The position numbers and the translations under genes were made by a program. A DNA stretch of 43,636 nt from Atkinsonella hypoxylon. Its lineage: Eukaryota; Ascomycota; Sordariomycetes; Hypocreales; Clavicipitaceae. The notes under the pieces were generated by a model, which saw nothing but the letters and a program-made list of their open reading frames with translations, was not told the origin of the DNA and did not search any database. The number at the start of each line of letters is the position of its first letter. Positions within the stretch are counted from its first letter, which is position 1. Positions 23,588 to 36,900 of the stretch are shown piece after piece. The stretch is taken from the NCBI GenBank assembly GCA_000729835.1, contig JFHB01000239.1, positions 1-43,636 of the forward strand, given 5' to 3'.

Positions 23588-26500
23588 CTAGCTAGAAAGC
23601 TCTAGTAACTTAATGAATTGTTGATGCTTTTGAATAGCAAGAGGCTTAGTTAGGCCATCTGCTGGCATCTGATTTATATTAATATAACTAACCTTAGCTA
23701 TACCTTTACGAATCTTTTCCCTAATATAGTTAAACTTCAAAAGGGTGTGCTTAGTCCTACTATGCAACGTTAGGTTGTAAGCAGTAACTATAGCGCCTTA
23801 ATTATTACACCTAATAGGAATAGAAGGGGTTAAAGGTAGCTTTATCTCCTTAAAAAGACTGTAGAGCTACTCTAATTCCCTTATAGCTTTAGATAATGCA
23901 TTGGATTCTGCTTCTAATGTAGAAAGAGTAATAGTACTAGCTTTCTTTGATTTCTAGCTAATAGGTCCACCAGCTAGCTTATATAGATAAGCATAGGTTA
24001 ATTTAGAAGAGACTTTATCACTAGCAAAATCGCTATTGCAATAACTAAGGAGGGTCTTAAGTACTTCTTTAGAGCTAGAAGCTTTAGAAGAGGACCCTAT
24101 AGGGTGTGGACTAGAATGCTTATAAATAATAGCAAAGCTTCTAGTACTACTTAAGTACCTTAGGAGGTGCTTAGAGGCGTTTAGGTGCTCTATATAGGGC
24201 TTAGCTAGAAAGGTTGATAGCCACTGAACGGAAAAAGCAATATTAGCCCTAGTTAGCAACATTAGGTACATTATAGTGCCTATTATGCTCTAATAAAGCT
24301 TATAATCGGATTTTAAGAGAAGTTTTGTAACTAGTTGCTTTAGAATCCCCAGCTGTATAGAGATAGAAGCTAGCTTAGCATCTAGCATTTTGAATCTTTC
24401 TAGGGCTTCAAGGATATATTAAGATTAATGGATTTTAATAGACCTTTTAGATCTATTATAGGTGATTTAAACGCCTAGAAAGAATTCTGCTGGTCCCCTA
24501 TCTTCTATTGGATAAGCTTTATATAATAGCTTCTTTAGCTTATTAATATAGCTTAGATTTAGACTAATTAGAAGACAGTTATCTACATAAGTAGCAATAT
24601 ACATAGATGTAGCTAGGTTATAAAAGACTGCTAGGTCTAATATAAGAGGTTTAAATCTATGCTTTTAAAGTAATTCTATTAGAATTTACTGCTATTCTCT
24701 AGGACTTTACTTTAAACTATAGAGGGATTTTTCTAGCTTAATTACTTAGTCTTTAGAAGGCCTGTAATTACAGCTTTTTAGTAGCTTAGCTACTAATAGC
24801 GATGCTTGCTCTACAAATTCAACGAATCTATCTAGGATTTCTATATAAATAGCTTCTTTTAGCTTGCTATTTAAAAACGCTCCTATAAAGTCGATTTGCT
24901 CGACTTCCTAGTTATTAAAAGCTGCAAGAGCTAATAATATACGCTAGCTAGGAGGAATACTAGTTGCAGCAAAGGTCTCTAGATAGTCTTAACCTTCTAT
25001 TTGCATAAATCCCTTAGCAATAAGGCGGGCCTTATATTTAATAGGATTATTTTCTTTATCCTTTTTTAGCCTATAGATAAGCCTATTCTTTAGAACTCTT
25101 TAGCCCTTAGGTACTTAGTCTTTCCCTATAAATTTAAAGGTTCTAGCAGCTAATAGCTGCTTAAATTCGCTATAGGTAGCTTCTATCTAATGCTGCTTAG
25201 CAGAGCTTTTTAGGGCTTACTTCTACGTGTTAGGAAGTTTATCCTTATTACTATTAGAAGTAATAGCTGCTTTAGTCCTTGCCTTAAAGTATAGATCCTT
25301 AATTAAGGAAAATATGTCTCTATCTAAATCTATAGCATTAGCATCAGCTTCAGCTTCTATAGTAGCTTCTATAGGTGTTTCTATAGGTATAGGGGCTTTA
25401 GGGGCCTCTATAGCTTCTATAGGGTTGCTTAGTAGAAGAGCTTAATCTATAGGTTCTAGTGGATAATTTAGCACATCTAGATAACTAGGATAAGGATACT
25501 TAGGAGTATAATTATCCACTAATTGCTGGTTATCGATTTCTCCCTCTAAAGGATTATCTACTATAGAACCAATAGGAACCTTAGGGATGCCCTATGAAAT
25601 AGGACCTATTCCTTCTATAATTTTAATGAAGCTAGTCTTTATAACAGCTCGTTTAGAGGGGATGTATATTAGATATACATTAGAACCTAGCGTAGCTAAA
25701 AGTCTACTAGAAATAGTTCTTTTAGCTAGCTTCTGCAACCTAGATTGTTGTTCTAAAGGAATTAGAACTTCGCAATAGGAGCCTATAGCCCTTATTTTAG
25801 TAAAATCAGGCTTATAGGTCCTAGAAGGCTCTAAATCAGCTAGATATAGCTGTTTAGGACTTAGTAGTTTAGTACTATTCGCAGTAGTATTAACTAAATC
25901 CACTATAGCAAGAAGGATGTAAGACTATAGATATAGAGGTAATTGTAACTACTGTAGGGTAGCACGCAAACGGTCTAGAAGTACTCTTATAGCTCTCTCT
26001 ATTAGCCTATTCTATTTATAAATATAGGGGCAAGAGGTACTAAAGTAAATACCCTTAGAAGATAGCTAAGCTTGCAACCTAGTATTAATTTCTGTACTAC
26101 TATTAAAATAAAGGTGTTTAGGGTAGCAGTTATACTAGTTCTTTAATTCCTTAAAGAAGCCTTTAATACAGCTATAGAGAGTAGAACCCTCTTTATTAGC
26201 TAGATTAAAAGACCACTTATACCGTGATTTTCTATTAATTAGAAAAAGAACTAGAGGCCTCTTATTGTGCAGTATAGGCTCTATTTTAACGGTATCTCCC
26301 TCTATAATATCTAAATATCTAGGGGGGTTAGGAATAGCATGCTTGCTAGGTCTTCTAACAGCTTTAGCTTGGTTGCAAGCTAGGCAGTTAAAATCCTTTT
26401 CCTTGATTTTTGTAAAATTAGGAATACCTTTAGTAATAGAAGTAGTCTTCTTTAGTAAAGGGAGTTCTATATGCCCTAATCTAACGTGCTAAGTAGCAGC

Positions 26501-28813
26501 TAATTCTAGTAGCTTCTTATAGGAAGAAGAAGCAGTAGGATTACTACTAGAATTATTATTAAAGCTAGCTTCCTGTTGCTCCCTATCTTGCTAGATCTCT
26601 TAAGAATCACAGGCCTTGTTTAAGGGATCTAGACGGTTATTTCCTCTAATATCTAGCAACTTAGGATTTAGACCTTCTAAATCCCTGTTATTAGAAGGAA
26701 TCTAACTAGGAGCCCGTTTAGGAACTAGGGCTAATAGCTCTATAGCATCGTTATTAGTATTATCTTCTTCTTCTTTAAAATCAGATAATTCCTTAATTTA
26801 GCTATATTCCTCAGGATTAAAACTAGGCTGTTAAGGGATTTAAACCTCTATAGAATAACTAGCATTATAACCGCTATTATAACTATTGCTAGTAAATCCT
26901 ATATAAGAGAGATTTACGTGGTTTTTACACACTCTAGGGGTCTCTTGCCCCTTAAGCTGTAAGAAGAAACTATACTTTTTGGGATTTAGAAGCCTACAGC
27001 AGCTTCTATTAGCTAGAAATAGCTAATTTCTAAGGAGAGTGCCCCCTGTTAAATAGTGCTTTAGACCACTTATTAGGTTGGTATCTAAACCTAGGCAATA
27101 TAGAGCATCCTTTAGAGCTAAAGGCCTGTATTTAGCTGGATTTATACTAACTAGTACCTAGAATACAGCAGTTCCCTGTCCTTTAGGATAAATAGAACCT
27201 CCTCTAGTAGCAATAGGCGCGGTTTTACCCTTTTTTATAGGCTTAAAAGTCCTAAAAAATGCCTTATTGTTAACTATATAACAGGTAGAACCTGTATCGT
27301 ATAGTAAGGAGTTTTTAATTATTCTATTAGAATAGTTAAAAGAAGGGGTATTATTACTAGTAGTACTAGTATCACTAGTAGTGGATTCTGTATCTAAATC
27401 GTAAGAATTATTACTACTAGAACTGCTAGAATCATCAGATTCTATAGTATCCTAGTTGCTAGTAGATAGGTTATAACAACCTATAGCAAAAGCAGCTTCT
27501 CCATCCTTATTCCTAGAGTTTTTATTACTTCTTCTTTAGCCCTTCTACTTCTTCTTATTCTTAGAGGCTTTATCTATATCTTTAGAGGCATTAGAATCGT
27601 TAGAATTAGAATCGGAATTCTTCTTCTAATTAGGAGGATTCTTTCCTTAGTTAGCTTTATTATTATTAAAACTATTAGAATTAGAAGCTTTATAACTAAG
27701 AGCCTTAGATATAAAGGAGCTTTTATCTCTTTATTCTTCTAATAAGTTAGCTATAAGGAACTGTAAATTCAGCATTTTTACAGATAGACCTTGTGCTCTA
27801 GCAGCTCTAATAGAATATCGCTGCCTTTTAGCCTAGCTAGGGAAGGTCTTCTTTAAAGCATCAATATAATAATTTACCTAGTTAATATAATTAATAGCTA
27901 CACTATAGAGCTGTAATCTAGCTAGTAAATTATTAAATTTAGCATTAAAGGCCTCTAAAGATCCCTTATAGTTCGAAAACAATAAGTTGTAATAACTAGC
28001 ATATAGCGTACTACGTTGTATTTTAGCACTCTGCGAATATTGCCTAACTAGAACGTTATAGGCATCTATAGGGGACTTATGCTAGCTTATAGCAGCTTAA
28101 GGTCTAGATTAGCAACTATCTCTTATAATTATAAGGATAATAGCTTGCTCTAAATCTACTAATGTACTAGCTATACTAGGATTATTAATAAATTGAGGGA
28201 ATCCTAGTGCCCTAAATTAAATAGTTAAAGCTTGCTTCTACTGTTTAAAATTTTTAGGGCCTTTTAGCTTAGCAGCCTCTAGAATTAAGTAGACCTTCTT
28301 ATTTAGCTCTTTTATAGTGCCTTTATTAAAAGTAGGCAGAAAAGTAGCACTATTAGAACTAGAAGGTTTAGGGGCTTTAAAAGAGACTTTAGAAGCTCTT
28401 TTAGAAGTAATAGGGTCTACTACCTTAAAGGGAGACCCTATAGAGAGATTACCTATAGATGTAATTATAGTATCTAATTTACTTAGTAAATTAGCTATAT
28501 TACCTTCATTTTGGCTTTATTTTGCTTCACTATACCTAATAAATCTATTTAGGGTCTCTTGTTGCTTATCTATTTAAGCTTTTAGGTCAGCTTATACATT
28601 ATAGACTTACACTACTCTTTCAGAAGCTAATCTAGCTTCTTTTAGAGCCTTCTTAGCTGTATAATCTTCTTCATCAGAAGAGGAATCTACTAGCTAAGGG
28701 GGGGACCTTACTGGACCAGGAAAGCTAGTAGCAGCAGCTGTAGCTAGTATACTAGAACCACTACCCCGTTCAGGGCTTATGCTCTTTCCCTTACCTATTC
28801 CTTTTAGTGCTAT
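23588..28813 (-). pseudogene. Copia B gag-pol polyprotein remnant
   Basis: From a probable mutated start (ATA at 28813, reading downward) to TAG at 23588-23590 there are 1,742 codons in one register. Gag fills about codons 1-480, with a Ser/Asn/Lys-rich end. Protease carries D-T-G-S at codon 506. Integrase has its zinc-binding His pair from codon 776 (H-V-R-L-G-H) and C-L-A-C after it. The second integrase Asp is lost (F-N-S-S-T-E-I-N) but the Glu remains (L-I-E-R-A). The integrase tail is open at 25903-25592. Reverse transcriptase shows Y-V-D-N at codon 1409, and RNase H is open at 24271-23954. Stops are TAG/TAA only. Active copies would make particle, protease, integrase and reverse transcriptase from one product; this one cannot. 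Confidence 0.92.
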
Positions 28814-29747
28814 TTTAAGCGTTTAAAAAGTAGCTAATTTAACGCTCTTTTATAGCTAATTATAGCTAAATTACAGTGGAAATAGTAGTAAATAACAGTA
28901 ATAACTTCTACTAGATATCAATAGATTGCTCTATTATAGGCCTAGAAGTGTCCTATATCTTTAGAAATTATACTAAGATTTTTCTCCGATTTCTTTCGTA
29001 ACAGGTATAACGGGCTCTAAGGCTGCGTTATATCGCGATCTATATGCACATACAATTTGTATAGCAGACTAGATTAACAAGCGGTCGTAAGGGGCATAAA
29101 ACATAGGTCCTAGCTATTTTTAGCTAAAAAATTCAGGAGATTCTTCTCTAATTAGGTTCTAATAAGTTAGTGGAGACCTAGGCACAGCTAATTTAGGGAT
29201 ATCCAGCTAATTCCTACTTTAAAATCCCGATAGGTAGAATTACTACATAAATTAATTCTGCAACCGAAAACACAGGAATATCCGCAACAAGAGCTATTAG
29301 GCGTGCACTACAAATTGTAGTATAGCCACTAACAGAGGTGCACAGGGTGCACAATATAACAACAACAATAAGCAATACAGTGCAGCGCTAAGCTTATTTC
29401 TCAATAGAAATAATTAATTAGGCAGTGCCTAATAAAACAATTTACAGTGCAAATGTAATGTATGCAGATGTATATATTTTAATGTTACGCAACAATAGAA
29501 CCTAGCTATTAAGAATAGCTTTAAAAGTGTGTATACATAGGGTGCATAGAGTGCAGGAGGCATAGAGTAGGCAGAATAAAAACACTAGTATAGTAGCTAG
29601 CGATATATGTGCAGCAGGTATTAATAGCTTCCAGCAAGCTACTAATAACAGCAATAGCTGCTAGCGCAGGTCTTAATATAGCTTCTAGTGGGTAATACAG
29701 TACACAATAGTAGATTTCAGCGGGCTAACAGCTTACAGATAGGTCTT
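28814..29747 (-). other. Copia B 5' leader
   Basis: About 0.93 kb lies between the primer-binding site and the gag start. It is less AT-rich than the coding part and keeps many CA/TG steps, including repeated GTGCAC words around 29338-29355. No frame looks coding. It is unusually long for a copia leader and may hold packaging or translation signals, but nothing specific can be recognised. Confidence 0.5.
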
Positions 29748-29761
29748 CCAGGCTTATAACC
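29748..29761 (-). other. Copia B primer-binding site
   Basis: The minus strand reads GGTTATAAGCCTGG directly after the 5' LTR. It matches, with RIP-type changes, the complement of the initiator tRNA-Met anticodon arm, the primer type known for copia. Confidence 0.6.
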
Positions 29762-30457
29762 TATTGAAAATAATAGGGATTACAGGACTAGATATCTAAG
29801 AGGGTAGTGGTCTCTTAGATTTAGCACCTGTAATTGCTTCTAGCAATTATTACGTAGTGGAAGCAGCAGCGGCCTAAATTAAGCTGTAGTGTATAGTACT
29901 AGATCACGTAGAGGTAATAGATAACTGTAATAGTAGTATCTTTATATTAAGAGCGCTGTAACAAACTTAGTAAGAGTAGGATCTTAAATCTTTCTAGTCC
30001 CTTATAGACCCTTTAACTATATTAGCGGGCTGTAGTCGCTAGAAGAGGCTTATAGGCTACTTTATAATTTCTGCAAAAAGATTTACTATATAAAAACAAA
30101 AAAATTAACTCACGGCTATACAAACGAGACGCCTACGTGCACAATTTAACAAATTCTACTAATAACAAGCAACCCTTATAAGCAACCCTATCCAACAATT
30201 ATATTATTAAAAAGCCCTAATTCTTAGCTTTTAAATAGTATACTTTTTGAATTTCTACCATTACTAGTTGTGGAGAAAATCGCTGTTAAAGTTAACTATA
30301 GGTTAGGCAACTTTGCCTTAGTCGATTCTAGATGTTTCGCATCTAGTAACAGCGATATCTCTACCAAAAATCAACGTAACAAGACCTAATGAGGGTCACG
30401 TGATAGAGCAACTAGTAGGCATAAAAATAGGCTATACAGGGTAGCTTATTTTTAACA
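29762..30457 (-). repeat. Copia B 5' LTR (696 bp)
   Basis: It pairs with 22658-23353. The outer right end keeps GTCGATTC, TTTCGCATC and GAGGGTCACGTGATAG, where the inner copy has GTTAATTC, TTTTGCATC and AAGGGTTACGTAATAG. TTAGT follows at 30458-30462. Confidence 0.95.
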
Positions 30458-33400
30458 TTAGTTATAGGCTATAGTAGCACCTTAAACGTTACAATTAAAG
30501 ACTTCTTTTGTGCAAGAGGGAGTAGCTTATAATGCACAAGAGCCTAGCTAGGCTTACTTATCTGCATTAGAAGATGTAAACGCTGTTCCCTTACTGTTAT
30601 TGCCGCTTTAATAGTTCTATTATAGATAATAGAATTGCTATTAAACTAAACAGCAGCAATAAACTAATTTTCCTAAAGTTATATAAGTATTTATCTATTA
30701 ACCTCTATTAACTATTTAATTACTTAATTATAATTACTTAAGGTAAATTTCTAGGCATTAAGCTCCTTTAGAACAGGAATTCTACTACTAGTTGTTTATA
30801 AGTAATATCTTAAGACAAAACGCTTTATAGTATCTTCTTAGAGGTAGCTAAGGTTAAAGCCTATAGTCTTAGCTTTTTTAATAACTATATATCTATTTAT
30901 AAAACCAAGCTTATTTACTGCTATTATACGCAGAACTATTATAACTCTATTAGTACCTTTACAGTAGTTATAAAACTAATTAATAGAGTTATTAGTTATA
31001 ACTTAGTTGTAAAGGTGCAGTTTAAATTTATTCTCTAACGTTTAGGTAATCCTATAGTTGCTGTATTAAGTGTAAGGTATATTGTATAAGCTATTGCTAA
31101 TAAGATTAATTAGAAGATGCCTAACTAAACAATAAAGCGTTTATATTAAGAAGAATAAATAGGTATATCTACATTCCTAGTTGCTCTTCTGCTTATAATA
31201 TAGTACTAAAATTGCCTAAAATAGGTATAGATACTAAAGGAGCTGTAAAGTTTGTACTTAACTATAGACTGCAGCTTTAAACCTTTTAATTCTGCCTTTA
31301 GGTTCTATATTAAAGTAATAATAGTATCTCTTTAAGCAATTAAAGATAAAATAAGTCTAGTAGTTATTAAAGAAAAAAAAGCTAGCAATAAGTCTTTACC
31401 TACTTATTTTATTGTATAAAGCAGAAGGGTTATAGCTTATATTATAACAGCAGGAAATAAGTTAAAACCTATCTTTAATTCTATATACCTTTTAACCTAT
31501 AAGTCTTACAATCTTACTTTAGTTTATCTTTTCTATATTAATTATAAAAGACTCCTTAAAGATAACTACTATATATTTAATCCTATAAGTAATAATTCTT
31601 ACTATAGCAGTAAACTAGAATTAATCTAACTATCTACAATAAGTTTCTTGCTTAAAGAACTTTATTAGAAAGCTATAAACATTATTAAGATAATTAAACT
31701 AGATTGCTAAATTCTAGCTAGACTACATTAACTCTATAAGCCTAAAGTTATCTAAATTATAATTCTAATAAAGTAGTAGGCTAAAAGGAGGCTACTTAAA
31801 ATGTTACTAAAAGAGAGGCAGCTAGCGCTTATAGAGCTTCTTAAGAGGTAAATTTACTTAATCTTACTCTTTTATATAAAAGAAATTGCTAACTAGCTTA
31901 TAGACTTACACTATAATATAGTATATTAGTAGGTTCCTTAATGTTCTAAAGTAATATATTTATTCCTTATATATAACTCTAAAGCTAGTCTTAGAAATAG
32001 GTTCTTAGTATTTATTTTCTATTTTAGTAGTAAAGATTAAATAGCTTTTAAAAAATTAAAGGTAAAAAAGAGCTTAAGTAGGTACTTATAATAAAAATAT
32101 TATAAGAATAAAGGAATAAAGAGAGAGAGAGAGTAGAAATATAGGCTATATTATAGCTAGTATTATCTTAATAAATCCTTAGTTAATAGCTATCTATAAT
32201 TATTATAATTTAGTAGAGGCTAACAGTAAATATATACTAAGACTTTAATAGCTATAAACTTATTAAGTAATTTATAATATTCTCTTTAACTAATTATATT
32301 TATCTTCCTTCTTTTTTCTTATAACTACCTTTCTATATAGCCTCTTTTTTATTGTCTTTATTAGCACCTTTAATTATTTAATTATAGCTAAAAAGCTTCC
32401 TTAAAACCGTAAGGATCTTATAAATATATAGAATATTATTAGCAGAAGAATCCCTTTTACTGCTTTCTTTTGTTAAGTTACTCTCTCTTAGAATAGTTAA
32501 ATAGATATCTTTTCTTTAATAACGCTTATTAATATAGTAAGTCTTTTGCAAAAAAGCTTTTAATTATACTTTTATTCTCTTATTATACTAATAAACCTTA
32601 CCTCTTTAGTATAAATTTACCTTTAAGCTTTAAGTCTATAGAGGTAATAACATTAGTGTTAGTAGATACTTAATATACACTAAAGTTGCTTTTTAATAGA
32701 GTTCTATACTTAATATACCTCTAAGAGCTATTAAATTCTTTTACAATTAGAATCTTAAGGCTTAGTTTATTAATAGTACTGTAAAAGAAAGCTCTCTTTT
32801 ACGTAAAGTTGCACTAGAATTAAACGTTAAGAACTTTATCTTTATTTTAACTAAGATAGCTTATCCTTATAGATATTTCTATTATATACTTACTAATTAT
32901 TAAGAGCGCTATAAAGCCCTTTTAATCTTATTCTTTAGCAAAGAAAATAGTGTATTTTACTCTTATTGCACTAATATATATCTTTAAACAGTTACTTTAT
33001 TTAAGGAATATATCTACTTTCTATTTTACAGCTATACCTCTCTTAAGAATATCTATAGCAGCTTATATAGCAATTGCATCTAAAGTAGCTCTACTGCTGT
33101 AAGCTATAAGTAGTAATTTATAAAAGGCTATAGTAACTACAGCTAGATTTACTATAATGCTCCTTTTATAACGTTCTAGGGTAAAAACTAGGTAGATTAA
33201 CTATTTATTCTTTTAAGGCTCTAGAAGGTCCTTTATAAGGATCTTTCTCCCTTTATAGCAGTTAATATTCCTTACTCTTTCCCTTAAGCATTAAAACTAC
33301 TAGAATTTTGCTAAAAGATTAAGTATAAATTGCCTAAATTAAAAGATAAAAAAAAAATAGAAAAAGAGTAAAGGTTAAGTAGCCTCTTTAGTTAAAATAG

Positions 33401-33959
33401 AATAGAACTATATTTATTTTTAGCGGTTTTTAAAAACTTTTTATATATTCTATTTAATCTAGGTTTATAGTCTTAATTCTAATTAGCTTTAAATCTTTAA
33501 ATAATCTTAATATACTATTATTAAATCTTAGTTAGTCTTAAATATATAAATAAATAAACTTAACCTCTCTTCTCTCTAAAGCTAAAGATATAAAGACTAT
33601 AGTATTAGCTTTTATAAAAGCTACAATAAGTTATATATCTTAGTAAAGTTATAGACAAATTGCTAAGATTAAATAATATTATTAATCTCCTTATAGCTTC
33701 TACGCTCTTCTTTAGGTATTATTAGTAAATAAACTTCTATTATATACTTTAGATAATATTATAGTAAAAGGTTTACTTTAGCGTTATTATCCTTAAAATT
33801 CTCTTTTTAGTATAGCTATAATATATAGTCCTTAGAAACTATTTAATCTAATATATTATACTAGACATTAGTAGGTTATAATTTATTAGTATTTTACTTA
33901 AAGTTGCTAGTGTCTTTACTATACTAAGCAGTATATTATAGAGTATAGAGCTATTTATT
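30458..33959 (-). other. Gypsy B interior downstream of integrase, unassigned
   Basis: About 3.5 kb lies between the end of integrase and the copia B insertion, continuing at 22657-21985. It is extremely AT-rich with TAA/TAG in all frames. A minus-strand register around 33200-32620 and a plus-strand register around 30840-32160 both look protein-like if TAA/TAG are ignored. The base composition does not let me choose between them. I recognise no retroviral-type domain, and saw no second set of LTRs or terminal inverted repeats. It could be an extra open reading frame of the family, an antisense frame, or an older nested element whose ends I cannot see. Confidence 0.4.
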
Positions 33960-36900
33960 AGTAGTAAAAGTCTACTATTCCTTTAGATTAAGCCTAAACT
34001 TCTTAATATAATCCCTAGAAATAGTTTTATTAAGTACTATACTATCTAGAGTCTCTAAACAGTAGGCATTAGTAACTTTTACTTAGCTATACACTTTAAA
34101 AGAACTATTCTATTATATTACTAACTTCTTCTTTATTAATATATTTATAACTCTTTATATATTATATATAAGGACTAAATCTCTTAGAACTAATTAATCT
34201 TTCTTCTTTTACAATAATGCCTCTTAGTTTTAGTTTATTTAATTAGCTAAGTATTGCCTAAATATAAAGACTTTTATATAAGCTTTTTAAATATCTACTT
34301 CCTTTTGTTTTAGTATTCTAACTCTTACTTTAAAGAGATTCTACATTATTATAACTTCTAACTAATTAATTAACCTTTAAGTAAGAAATTTAACTTCTAA
34401 AGGAAGAATAAGCTTTTAACTATAAATTAAGTAGAAAGTAGATTTACTATATAACGCTTATACAGCTATATAGTTTGCTAATAGTACCTTATTTAGCAAT
34501 TTAAACTACTTTCTATTAAAACCTTCTATCTTTAAAAGAGTAAATATAAGCGTTTAATAACTAGCTTTAATAAGTAAATTAGCTTTTAAATTATACACTA
34601 ATGTCTTAATCCCTTTAATTCTAATAGCTTTAACTACTTTTTTAAGATTTCTATATATTTCTAGCTCTTTATTAAAAACTAGAAATTAAAAGACTCTAAA
34701 TTATATAATTAGTTTTATTAAGAACTTCTAAATAGCTACAATATTAGTATGCTGTATAGAGTATACTTCTACCTATCTAGTAAGGTTATATTTTACTTCT
34801 AGAAGGTACTTAAAACTATAATTAAGTAGTATATATTAGGTGTTAATATATATCTTACTTATTAAGTTACCTAAAGCTACTAGTATTAATAATTCTTTAG
34901 GCCTTTAAGAAGTAAACTTTTAGTACACTTTATAACAGAAAATTATTACTTAAACTATATTCTAGAGTTCTTTCTAAAAGTACTTAATTCTAGCTACTTA
35001 AAATATAACTTCTATACCTTTATAACCTATTTACTTATATAAAGCCTTAACAATCTTTCTCTATTACATTAGGTCTTTAATAACTAAAGTAAAACCCTTT
35101 ATTATACTAGTTAGCCTCTTCTATAATAGACCTTTATCTAAGAAGTATTACTTAGCACTTATATAAAGTTACTTATACTTACTCTTATTTAGATTAAATA
35201 GTCTTTATAATGTTAAAAGGAAATCTATAATTTATTAAGTTCTAGGAGTGTAGTATACTCTATTGTGCAGCTAGATTTTATTAACGTTAAGCTATAGATT
35301 AATAAAATCTTTAATATTCCCTTTAGCTACTTAATCTAATATATTAGAAGGCCTACCTTCTTTATATAATAAAGTATTAGCTATTTTATTCTTTTCTTCT
35401 AGAATATACCTAGCTGTAAAATTAAATAGTATAATATAACTAATCTATTATATAATAAGTGCGCCTAGAACGTTATTAATAGCGCTATTAAGCTAATATA
35501 TAAGTACCTAAGAATTAGTCTCTAAAGTAAAGAGAACTCTATAGAGATAAATTTATAGCCTTCTTAATATATAAACAATAGCTCTATATTTCTACTTTAT
35601 TCTATTATACTTAATTTCTAAATTACTTTAATATTTACTTTTATATTGTATAGAGTGTTATTGCCTATTAATAATTTATATTAAAACTGCTCTTTATTCT
35701 TTTAAGCTTATATTAACTATTAATATAATTTCTTTAGCGCTTAAGCTAAGATTAATTATTATAAGAACTAGTGTAGTTATTATTGTATACTTAAGGACCT
35801 CTATAGCATTCTTTTAGTTTAGTCCTTAAGTCTATTTAGCACTTTTCTTAAGTAAGATTATAAGAGGCTTAGCTTTTATAAAGTAATACTATACCTAGAT
35901 ATAATAACAGCCTATAAGCTTAAAAAAGGATTTAACCTTAAAAACATTTTTATACTCTATTTACTCTAGAATCTTTATTACCTTTACTTCTAAAGGTTTT
36001 CTCCTATTAGTACTATATATAAATCTAATAATCTCTATAGTCTTTTAGTATAGCTTTAATTTTATAGTAGATATAGTATAACTAACTAGCTTAATATTAA
36101 TAAGGACTTTATTAATATTAATTAAATATTTTATAATATATCTTTATATATTAAGTAATACTTCTTCTCTATTATATATAGTAGTAAGGCCTTTTACTGC
36201 AATATTATCTAAGAAAGGCTTATAAGTGTAAAAAATTAGGTTAAAAAGAATCCTTTTTACTATTTAAATAAATTAAGTAATAGAGTTAGTTGCTTCTTAA
36301 GGAAGTATATAAAGTTGTAGAAGCTCTATTGCTATTAAAATTATTGTTAAGTCTCTACTTTTCTCTATAAGTAGCACCTAGTTATAGCTTAATAGTAAAT
36401 TAATAACTAAAAGTATCTTATATATCCTAAACTCTTCGCTAAAAGCCTTTACTCCTTCTAGAATATAGGCATTCTATATTATAATCTTGTTGTAGGCTGT
36501 TGTAAACAGCACTAGCTATATTTCTCTATTCTTCTTTATTACTAAAAAATAAGGGTTTCTATAAGATCTATAGCTCTCTTCTAATAACCTATACTAAAGT
36601 TTCTTTTTTAATAAATTAACTAGTCTCCCTTATAGGCTAATAGGTATTAGTATTAACTTTACCTTCTAAGCTCTATAAGCAATAGTATAGATAACTTAAA
36701 GTAGTGTAACTAAGGAATTAATCTTTCTACACTCTAATAAATCCTACGCTAGTGCTACTTTCTAGTTATAGAGGATTTCCTTAAAAATATTAACTTCTTC
36801 TACTATTAAATACCTTTACACTTATTTAACTATTTAATTTAAATGCTCTTTTATTATTTAGAATCCTTAGGGCTTTTTACTAAATCTTTCTATAATATAT

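Larger units (their letters stand above)
22658..30457 (-). mobile_element. Ty1/copia retrotransposon copia B, complete (7,800 bp)
   Basis: LTRs of 696 bp lie at 22658-23353 and 29762-30457. The target duplication TTAGT is at 22653-22657 and 30458-30462. A primer-binding site lies at 29748-29761 and a polypurine tract at 23354-23362. One register runs from gag to RNase H on the minus strand. It is the innermost and least mutated element of the nest, and belongs to the same family as tandem A/D. Confidence 0.95.

Noticed and set aside
25227..25445. Ala/Ser/Ile-rich plus-strand frame with repetitive texture
   Set aside because: It is the antisense of an acidic, repetitive linker in copia B pol.
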